A stretch of DNA of 5,804 nt, taken from positions 1 through 5,804 of the forward strand of contig JBKHYG010000132.1 in the NCBI GenBank assembly GCA_046565595.1, written 5' to 3'. Source of the DNA: JBKHYG01 sp046565595. GTDB lineage: Bacteria; Actinomycetota; AC-67. A model generated the notes under the pieces. It did no database searches and was not told the origin of the DNA. It was given only the letters and a program-made list of their open reading frames with translations. A program made the translations under genes and the position numbers. This document shows positions 1 through 5,114 of this stretch, in pieces. The first letter of the stretch is position 1; each line of letters begins with the position of its first letter.

Positions 1-1619
1 ACCTGTGCCGGCGACCCCGGACCGGCTTGGGTCATCTTGCTGCCGGTGTCGTCGAACATGGCTCGGACCTTCGCCCACGCACCACCACATACGATCGAGT
101 CACCGATCTTCAAGGTCCCGCGATTCACCAGCACGGTCGCGACCGGACCGCGGCCCTTATCCAGGTGCGCCTCGATGACGCTTCCGCGTGCAGGCGCATC
201 CGGGTTCGCTTTGAGTTCCTTGATATCTGCGACCAGCAGCAGCACATCGAGCAGATCATCGATGTTGGTGCCCTGCTTGGCCGAGACATCCACGAACGGC
301 GTCTCGCCACCCCATTCTTCGGGCACGAGTTCGTGTTCGGTCAGCTGCTGGCGGGGTCGCTGCGGGTCCGCTTCGGGCTTGTCGATCTTGTTGACCGCGA
401 CCACGATCGGGACATCAGCAGCCTTGGCATGGTTCAAGGCTTCCACCGTCTGCGGCTTCACGCCGTCGTCGGCTGCGACGACCAGCACCGCGATATCGGT
501 CACCTGGGCGCCGCGCGCACGCATCTGTGTGAAGGCTTCGTGACCCGGTGTGTCGATGAAGGTGATGGCTCGATCGTTCTTGTGGATCTGATAGGCGCCG
601 ATGTGTTGGGTGATGCCACCATGTTCGGTCGATACGACATCGGCTTCGCGGATCGCGTCCAACAGCAGGGTCTTACCGTGATCGACATGGCCCATCACCG
701 TGATCACGGGAGGGCGCGGCTTGAGGTCTGCGGGATCATCCTCGATGACCTCGTCTGCTTCCAGATCGTCCTCGGGAGACACGATCGTCAGTTCGCAACC
801 GAACTCCGAGGCGATCAGCTCGGCAGCGTCGTCGTCCAGCGACTGACTCATCGTGTAGACCTGGCCGAGCAGGAACAGCTTCTTGATGATCTCGTTCGCC
901 GGGATACCGAGTTTCGATGACAGTTCCGAGACGGTGATGCCGCGAGGAACCGTCAGTTCGTCGACGATGGCCTTGTCTGGCGCACGCTTCTTGCGAGGCG
1001 GCGGCGGCGGCTGGTTCTGATCGACGAACGCGGCCGGCCGGCCCCGTCCGGGCCGCGACCGTTCGGCACTCGGGCGAGCCGCAGCGGGGCGGGCGGTACG
1101 CTCGGCGCTTGGACGAGGTGCAGCGGGGCGAGCGGTCCTCGGAGGACGCTTCACCTCACGAACGCCAGATTCTCCCGGCTTGGGAAGCCTCTGGCTCTGA
1201 TTCGGTTTGGGGCCAGAGATGACCTCATCGATCGAGGCAACATCGGTGGCCTTGTTCGAGGCGGGCGGCCTCGAAGGTGCGGGTGCCGCCGTCGAAGCTG
1301 CGGCCTGCCTGGCCGCCGAACTCTTCGGGTCGGGCTTCGCGGTCTGGGCGGCAGGCGCCTTCTCGGTCGCGGCAGCCGGAGCGGCAGCGGTTCGGCTCGG
1401 CCTGCTGGGTCGCGCCGGACGAGCGGGCCGCGCCGCCGCCGCCTTCGTCAGCTGCGCGAGGGAGCCTTCCTGCTGGGCCTTGCGCAACTTGTCTGCCGCA
1501 GGGTCGTCCACATTGGACGAGTGCGAGCGTGCCACGACGCCGAGGTTCGCCAGAGCGGCGATGACCTCTCTGCTCGATAGTTTCAGCTCTTCAGCGAGCT
1601 CATAGACCCTCGATGCCAT
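1..1619 (-). CDS. infB: Translation initiation factor IF-2, N-terminal ~two thirds (3' end beyond window)
   Basis: IF2 is the GTPase that brings initiator fMet-tRNA to the 30S subunit and promotes subunit joining in the cytoplasm. The window holds 539 complete codons, starting with ATG (MASRVYELAEEL), three bases after the ylxR stop; a weak GGAAG lies six bases upstream. Seen in order: a first IF2_N helical module (about residues 1-50), a long Ala/Pro/Arg-rich linker (about 50-205), a Pro run plus RKKR, a second IF2_N module (about 221-275), then the G domain. Its motifs are G1 GHVDHGKT (310-317), G2 GGITQHIGA, G3 DTPGH (356-360), G4 NKID (410-413) and G5 SAK (446-448). The spacing between these motifs equals that of E. 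coli IF2. The start of the beta-barrel domain II follows (about 485 onward). Roughly 260 C-terminal residues (domains III and IV) should lie outside the window. A small oddity is Leu after GHVDHGKT, where Ser is usual. Last gene of the tightly packed rimP-nusA-ylxR-infB unit. Confidence 0.97.
   Translation of the reverse strand, partial: MASRVYELAEELKLSSREVIAALANLGVVARSHSSNVDDPAADKLRKAQQEGSLAQLTKAAAARPARPARPSRPSRTAAAPAAATEKAPAAQTAKPDPKSSAARQAAASTAAPAPSRPPASNKATDVASIDEVISGPKPNQSQRLPKPGESGVREVKRPPRTARPAAPRPSAERTARPAAARPSAERSRPGRGRPAAFVDQNQPPPPPRKKRAPDKAIVDELTVPRGITVSELSSKLGIPANEIIKKLFLLGQVYTMSQSLDDDAAELIASEFGCELTIVSPEDDLEADEVIEDDPADLKPRPPVITVMGHVDHGKTLLLDAIREADVVSTEHGGITQHIGAYQIHKNDRAITFIDTPGHEAFTQMRARGAQVTDIAVLVVAADDGVKPQTVEALNHAKAADVPIVVAVNKIDKPEADPQRPRQQLTEHELVPEEWGGETPFVDVSAKQGTNIDDLLDVLLLVADIKELKANPDAPARGSVIEAHLDKGRGPVATVLVNRGTLKIGDSIVCGGAWAKVRAMFDDTGSKMTQAGPGSPAQ
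1060..1137 (-). repeat. Two-copy 39-bp in-frame tandem repeat in the infB linker
   Basis: Two adjacent 39-base units (1060-1098 and 1099-1137) match at about 31 of 39 positions. Each encodes a 13-residue unit, TARPAAPRPSAER and then TARPAAARPSAER, inside the disordered IF2 linker. The unit length is a multiple of three, so the frame is kept. Such low-complexity linker repeats are common in IF2 of high-GC bacteria and probably arise by slippage or unequal crossover. Confidence 0.8.
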
Positions 1620-1622
1620 CCG

Positions 1623-1859
1623 TTACTTCCACGATCCTTCCATCGAGATCCGTTCCAGGTCAGCGTCACGAAGCGCTCGCCTCAGCCCCGACAGGCTGGG
1701 CCGCTCACATGCCGCGCATACATATGCGCCTCGGCCAGGTTCGGTCTGCGCGGGATCAGCCACTGCGACCGAGTCGCGCGCCACGAGTCGAAGCAGCGAG
1801 ACCTTCGGCGCGCGCGTCCGGCAAGACACGCAACTCCTGATCCCCGCATGGCCGCTCAA
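1623..1859 (-). CDS. ylxR: YlxR family (DUF448) small RNA-binding protein
   Basis: A 78-residue protein with the YlxR signature: RSCVSCRTR near the N-terminus (residues 8-16), then KVSLLRLV, a DP dipeptide, GRGAYVC (42-48) and RALR (61-64). Family members are compact, basic, nucleic-acid-binding proteins encoded between nusA and infB. In Bacillus subtilis the homologue has been linked to RNase P; whether that applies here is unknown. The start is TTG, overlapping the nusA stop in the sequence TTGA. It is well supported because GGAGAGG (1864-1870) sits four bases upstream and no in-frame ATG precedes the conserved part. Cys10/Cys13 and Cys48/Cys51 form two CxxC pairs that could bind a metal; this is inference. 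It ends three bases before the infB ATG. Confidence 0.92.
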   Translation of the reverse strand: MSGHAGIRSCVSCRTRAPKVSLLRLVARDSVAVADPAQTEPGRGAYVCAACERPSLSGLRRALRDADLERISMEGSWK

Positions 1860-2917
1860 GAAACCTCTCCAGTCGTAAGCGAGGAGGCGTCCCCGGCCGA
1901 TTGCTGGCTCTGGCTCTTTATGTCGATACGCCAGCCGGTCAATTTGGCTGCCAGACGGGCGTTCTGACCCTCACGACCGATCGCGAGCGAGAGTTGCTCG
2001 TCTGGGACGACACAGATGGCCGTCCCGAGCGGCAGCGTCTCTCCGTCACCCTCAGGCTCTAGTTCCACCGAGATGACCTTGGCGGGGCTGAGCGCCGCAC
2101 CTACGAAAGCCGCGGTGTCTTCGCTCCACGGGATCAGATCGATCTTCTCTTCGTTCAATTCTTCGACGATCGCGCGCACCCGCTGCCCCCTTGGGCCCAC
2201 GCACGCGCCGACCGCGTCGACATCCGGGTCGTTCGAAGCGACAGCGACCTTCGACCGGGCGCCAGCCTCGCGAGCGACGGCCTTGATCTCGACCGTGCCA
2301 TCCTCGATCTCTGGGACCTCCATCGCGAACAGCGACTTGACGAGTCCGGGATGGGTGCGGCTGACGACGATGCTCGGGCCCTTCGGGCCCTGGCGGATCT
2401 CGACGATGTAGGCCTTCAGCCGCTCGTTGTGTCGGTATATCTCCCCCGCCGCTTGCTCGGCGCGAGGCATGAAGGCCTCGACCTTGCCCAGATCGAGCAG
2501 GACGAAGCGTCCGTCGGACTGCTGGATGGTGCCCGAGACGACATCGCCTTCCTTGCCGCGATATTCGCCGACATTGACCTCGCGCTCGGCCTCGCGGATG
2601 CGCTGAAGGATGACCTGTCGTGCCGTCTGAGCCTCGATCCGTCCGAACGGCCGGGTCTCGATGCGACGCTCCTTCACGAAGGCTCCGTCATCGTCAAGCA
2701 TCGGCTGACCCTCTTCGTCCACATCGAACTCGAAGATGCGTACCTCGCCGGCACGGAGATCGACCTCGGCGCGGCAACCCCGCTCGGGCGGCAGGGACCG
2801 CTTGTGTGCAGCAGCCAGCGCGACCTGGAGGCCGTCGATGAGGGACTGGTACGGGATGTTCTTCTCCCGTTCCAGGTTCTGCATCGCGTCGTGGATCTCT
2901 CGGAAATTGATACTCAT
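1856..2917 (-). CDS. nusA: Transcription elongation/termination factor NusA
   Basis: NusA binds RNA polymerase and nascent RNA, modulating pausing, intrinsic termination and antitermination. The 353-residue protein begins MSINFREIHDAMQNLEREK. Domains in order: N-terminal RNAP-binding domain (about 1-115), S1 domain (about 122-188, including GDVVSGTIQQ and GKVEAFMPRAEQ), KH1 (about 190-275, with VGACVGPRGQRVRAIVEEL) and KH2 (about 278-335, with LAIGREGQNARLAAKLTGWRIDI). It stops soon after KH2, so the C-terminal acidic repeats of proteobacterial NusA are absent. This length is typical of actinobacterial NusA (about 340-350). The ATG lies four bases after the rimP stop with only a weak GGTGA upstream, suggesting translation coupled to rimP. 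Its 3' end overlaps the ylxR TTG. In other bacteria NusA feeds back on this operon; that cannot be seen from the sequence alone. Confidence 0.98.
   Translation of the reverse strand: MSINFREIHDAMQNLEREKNIPYQSLIDGLQVALAAAHKRSLPPERGCRAEVDLRAGEVRIFEFDVDEEGQPMLDDDGAFVKERRIETRPFGRIEAQTARQVILQRIREAEREVNVGEYRGKEGDVVSGTIQQSDGRFVLLDLGKVEAFMPRAEQAAGEIYRHNERLKAYIVEIRQGPKGPSIVVSRTHPGLVKSLFAMEVPEIEDGTVEIKAVAREAGARSKVAVASNDPDVDAVGACVGPRGQRVRAIVEELNEEKIDLIPWSEDTAAFVGAALSPAKVISVELEPEGDGETLPLGTAICVVPDEQLSLAIGREGQNARLAAKLTGWRIDIKSQSQQSAGDASSLTTGEVS
1864..1870 (-). promoter_or_regulatory. Shine-Dalgarno site deciding the ylxR TTG start
   Basis: On the minus strand GGAGAGG lies inside the last codons of nusA, followed by TTTC and then TTG. 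It is the best anti-16S match near this junction. It supports the unusual TTG start at 1859 and coupling of ylxR translation to the end of nusA translation. Confidence 0.7.
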
Positions 2918-2921
2918 GGTT

Positions 2922-3365
2922 TCACCAGGGGAACACCACTCGCGCGTCCTCGATCTTCGCGAGCGGGACGGCGACCTCGTCGCCGTCGATCTCTAGGGTG
3001 ACCTCGTCTTCGCGAACCGAGACGAGCTTGCCTTCGGTCGGCTTCGAGTCGGTCTGTGTGACTATCCGCAGCGGGCGGCCGATGTTGCGCGCGAACTCTC
3101 GCGGCGCCTTCAGGGGCCGATCCGCTCCGGGGGTCGTGACCTCGAGGGTGTACGAGAAAGGGATCAGGTCGTCGGCATCCAACATGCGGGACAGCTGGTT
3201 CGAGACCTCCGCGCATCGGTCCAGATCGACGCCAGCGTCGCTGTCGACGGTTACTCGAACCAGGTTGGTCCGGCCGCGCTTGACCTCGACCTCCAGGCAC
3301 TCGCAGGCGTTGGCTGCGCAGGCGGCAGCGGCCAGTTCCCGAACCCTGTCGTCCAGGTCTGTCAT
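2922..3365 (-). CDS. rimP: Ribosome maturation factor RimP
   Basis: RimP assists maturation of the 30S ribosomal subunit. The chosen ATG at 3365 gives 147 residues starting MTDLDDRVREL, a normal family length. It is preceded by a near-perfect Shine-Dalgarno (AAGGAGGT, 3369-3376). The N-terminal alpha/beta domain (about 1-82) ends in the family hallmark LEVTTPGADRPL (usually EVSSPGLDRPL). The C-terminal SH3-like barrel (about 84-147) holds FARNIGRPLRI, EGKLVSV and the closing IPL-type strand VAVPLAKIEDARVVF. The reading frame stays open upstream to 3458, but that extension lacks family similarity and covers the leader hairpins, so it was not used. First gene of the rimP-nusA-ylxR-infB unit; nusA starts four bases after its stop. 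Confidence 0.96.
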   Translation of the reverse strand: MTDLDDRVRELAAAACAANACECLEVEVKRGRTNLVRVTVDSDAGVDLDRCAEVSNQLSRMLDADDLIPFSYTLEVTTPGADRPLKAPREFARNIGRPLRIVTQTDSKPTEGKLVSVREDEVTLEIDGDEVAVPLAKIEDARVVFPW

Positions 3366-3368
3366 GCC

Positions 3369-3376
3369 ACCTCCTT
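3369..3376 (-). promoter_or_regulatory. Strong Shine-Dalgarno of rimP
   Basis: AAGGAGGT on the minus strand, followed by GGC and the ATG at 3365. It is the strongest ribosome binding site in the window and decides the rimP start against the longer open frame. Confidence 0.85.
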
Positions 3377-3407
3377 GATAGTCGTCACGGTTCCCGACCC
3401 ACGCCAA

Positions 3408-3430
3408 CGCCCCGACCTCGGGCCGGGGCG
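3408..3430 (-). other. Inverted repeat in the rimP leader (hairpin candidate, proximal)
   Basis: In the transcribed strand, arms CGCCCCG (3430-3424) and CGGGGCG (3414-3408) are perfectly complementary over seven GC base pairs around a nine-base loop. It lies about 30 bases upstream of the rimP Shine-Dalgarno. No U-run follows, so it does not look like an intrinsic terminator. It could be a leader structure affecting elongation or translation; the function is inference. Confidence 0.5.
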
Positions 3431-3441
3431 CGCGGAAGTCC

Positions 3442-3456
3442 GGCGATGGCATCGCC
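3442..3456 (-). other. Inverted repeat in the rimP leader (hairpin candidate, distal)
   Basis: In the transcribed strand GGCGAT and ATCGCC are separated by three bases, forming a perfect six-base-pair stem (a 15-base palindrome if the centre is counted). It sits about 20-35 bases downstream of the predicted transcription start. It could be an RNA hairpin or a DNA operator for a dimeric regulator; the sequence alone does not decide. Confidence 0.45.
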
Positions 3457-3483
3457 AACGCCGCAGGTCAGGACCCAGGCGCA

Positions 3484-3492
3484 ACTATAGCA
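3484..3492 (-). promoter_or_regulatory. Candidate extended -10 promoter for rimP-nusA-ylxR-infB
   Basis: The minus strand reads TGCTATAGT, which fits the extended -10 form TGnTATAAT with one mismatch, in an otherwise GC-rich gap. No good -35 hexamer is seen at 16-18 bases (the sequence there is GGGGCC/AGGGGC-like), so activity would rest on the extended -10. Initiation would fall near 3476-3478 and give a leader of about 110 bases before rimP. Its location in the only sizeable gap of the tail unit supports the call. Confidence 0.45.
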
Positions 3493-3536
3493 CCAGGTCC
3501 AGTGAGGCCCCTAGTCGATCCGGCCGGGACCCCGCC

Positions 3537-4988
3537 CTAGTAGGCCAGGGCGTAGGTGGCGAGATCCACGGCAGGTTGACCGCAGAACGGGCAGCTGCCG
3601 CCGGGGTTCTGAGGTTCGAGCGGCAGGAAGCGGATCGTGGCCTTGGTGTCAGCCTTGACCTTGGCTTCGCAGTCGGATCCGCCGCACCAGGGCACCTGGA
3701 GGAACCCGCCAGGGTCCTTCAGCAGGGCCTTGAACTCGTCTGCGTCGGAGGTCTGGAAGGTATGCCTCTCACGGAAGGCTCTGGCTTGCTCATGAAGGGT
3801 GCCCTGGATCTCGGTCAGCAGGATGCTCAGCCGCTCCGCTAAGCCTTCGAGGGGCATGGCTTCCTTCTGGTCGATGTCACGCCTGGCTACCACGGCCTGC
3901 TTGTCGGCGAGATCTCGCGGTCCCAATTCGATACGGACCGGCGCCCCCTTCAACTCCCACTCGTTGAACTTGAAGCCGGGACGGACAGAATCCCGGTCGT
4001 CGATCCTCACCCGTATGGGTTCGCGCAGGGGGCCCCAATCGATCGCTCGCAATCGCTCGGCGATGTTCTCGGCAGCGCCGATGACGCTGGCTCGCTCGGA
4101 GTCCTTCCGGTAGATCGGGACGATGACGACCTGCTGCGGCGCGAGAGCGGGTGGTACGCGCAGGCCCTTGTCGTCGCCATGACACATGATCATGCCCCCT
4201 ACCAGGCGGGTAGAGGCTCCCCAACTCGTAGCTTCGGCCAGTTCCAGTTCGCCGGAACGCCCTTGGAACTGAACCCCGTATGCCTTCGAGAAGTTCTGGC
4301 CCAGATAGTGGCTGGTGCCTGCTTGCAGAGCTTTGCGATCACCCATGAGGGCTTCCATCGTGTAGGTCTCGACCGCCCCGGGGAACCTCTCGTTGGCTGA
4401 CTTGCGGCCGGGCAGGACAGGCATCGCCATCACCTGCTCGGCGGTATCGACATAGACCTCGTGAAGGATCCTAAGCGTCTCCTCTATCGCTTCGTCAGCG
4501 GTCTCATGTGCGGTGTGGCCCTCCTGCCAGAGAAATTCGGTGGTGCGAAGGAACACGCGCGGCCGCATCTCCCAACGCACCACATTGGCCCACTGGTTGT
4601 AGAGCAACGGCAGATCCCGATAGCTCTGGATCCACTTGGCGTAGGTCGCCCAGATGATCGTCTCGGATGTGGGTCGCACGACCAGGGGCTCTTCGAGTTT
4701 CTCGCCTCCTGCATGCGTGACGAGCGCGACCTCTGGAGCGAACCCTTCGACATGTTCGGCTTCCTTATCAAGGAGGGCACCGGGGATGAATAATGGGAAG
4801 TACAGGTTCTCATGACCGGTGGCCTTGATCCGCTGGTCGATCGCACGCTGGATGCGCTCCCAGATCGCGTATCCGTAGGGCTTGATGACCATCGTTCCGC
4901 GAGCCATCGACGGCTCAGCCATGCCAGCTTCGCGGACGACCTCTTGGTACCAGGCGGGGAAGTCTTCGGATCGGGGGGTCAGAGCCAT
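3537..4988 (-). CDS. proS: Proline--tRNA ligase, archaeal/eukaryotic-like type with C-terminal zinc domain
   Basis: Class II synthetase that charges tRNA-Pro with proline in the cytoplasm. With the ATG at 4988 it has 483 residues and starts MALTPRSEDFPAWYQEVV. Catalytic core: GYAIWERIQ (motif 1 region, about 38-47), RPTSET (105-110), motif 2 VVRWEMRPRVFLRTTEFLWQEGHTAH (136-161, given by its ends: VVRWEMR...EGHTAH), QAGTSHYLGQNF (222-233) and motif 3 SWG...HGDDKGLRVPP (255-280). The anticodon-binding domain follows (about 285-395, with DDRD, PGFKFNEWELKG). The C-terminal domain carries Cys435, Cys440, Cys466 and Cys469 and ends in Tyr, both hallmarks of this type. There is no editing insertion between motifs 2 and 3. 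Start uncertainty: an in-frame GTG at 5012 adds eight residues and has a better Shine-Dalgarno (GAGGG, five bases upstream) than the ATG. I prefer the ATG because homologues begin close to TPRSEDF. Confidence 0.95.
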   Translation of the reverse strand: MALTPRSEDFPAWYQEVVREAGMAEPSMARGTMVIKPYGYAIWERIQRAIDQRIKATGHENLYFPLFIPGALLDKEAEHVEGFAPEVALVTHAGGEKLEEPLVVRPTSETIIWATYAKWIQSYRDLPLLYNQWANVVRWEMRPRVFLRTTEFLWQEGHTAHETADEAIEETLRILHEVYVDTAEQVMAMPVLPGRKSANERFPGAVETYTMEALMGDRKALQAGTSHYLGQNFSKAYGVQFQGRSGELELAEATSWGASTRLVGGMIMCHGDDKGLRVPPALAPQQVVIVPIYRKDSERASVIGAAENIAERLRAIDWGPLREPIRVRIDDRDSVRPGFKFNEWELKGAPVRIELGPRDLADKQAVVARRDIDQKEAMPLEGLAERLSILLTEIQGTLHEQARAFRERHTFQTSDADEFKALLKDPGGFLQVPWCGGSDCEAKVKADTKATIRFLPLEPQNPGGSCPFCGQPAVDLATYALAY

Positions 4989-5012
4989 GGGCGGGAGCCT
5001 ATCGGTCCGCAC

Positions 5013-5109
5013 CGTCGCCCTCGGCTGGTTCCGGTCCCGTCCATGCGTAGCCCTCGCTGGTTCAGGTCCCGTCCGTGCGTAGCTCTCGTCGGTCCAGGTC
5101 CCGGAGGTG
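5013..5109. repeat. Three degenerate ~32-bp tandem repeats in the ispG-proS gap
   Basis: Units at 5013-5045 (33 bases), 5046-5077 (32) and 5078-5109 (32) share, on the plus strand, the pattern cgtaGCcCTCG-ctGGTtCaGGTCCCgtccgTG (capitals mostly conserved). Copies 1 and 2 are the closest; copy 3 has drifted. Together they fill 97 of the 126 bases between ispG and proS. On the transcribed strand each unit has a purine-rich GAGGGC/GAGAGC followed by TACGC or GACGG. In the last two units read by a ribosome this places a Shine-Dalgarno-like GAGGG just before ATG (5044) or GTG (5012). No hairpin with a U-run, and no clear promoter, is visible in the gap. Confidence 0.75.
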
Positions 5110-5114
5110 GGTGA

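Noticed and set aside
27..920. 297-codon open frame on the plus strand opposite infB
   Set aside because: It lies wholly antisense to the IF2 G domain, whose motifs are intact in the minus frame. Its own translation has no recognisable domain; long antisense frames are expected in GC-rich genes.
2351..3001. 216-codon open frame on the plus strand opposite nusA
   Set aside because: Mirror frame of NusA S1/N-terminal coding sequence, with no family features and no ribosome binding site in a sensible place.
3366..3458. Longer RimP starting at 3458
   Set aside because: The added 31 residues lack family similarity and cover the hairpin-bearing leader, while the ATG at 3365 has a near-perfect Shine-Dalgarno.
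3506..3531. Possible intrinsic terminator just after proS
   Set aside because: GGTCCC and GGGGCC could pair in the transcript (six pairs with one G-U, 14-base loop), but no U-run follows and the stem is weak, so a terminator call is not supported.
4989..5114. T-box riboswitch upstream of proS
   Set aside because: GGACC/GAACC repeats recall the T-box core, but the conserved AGGGTGG-ACCGCG stretch, a specifier stem and a terminator/antiterminator pair are not present in this 126-base gap.
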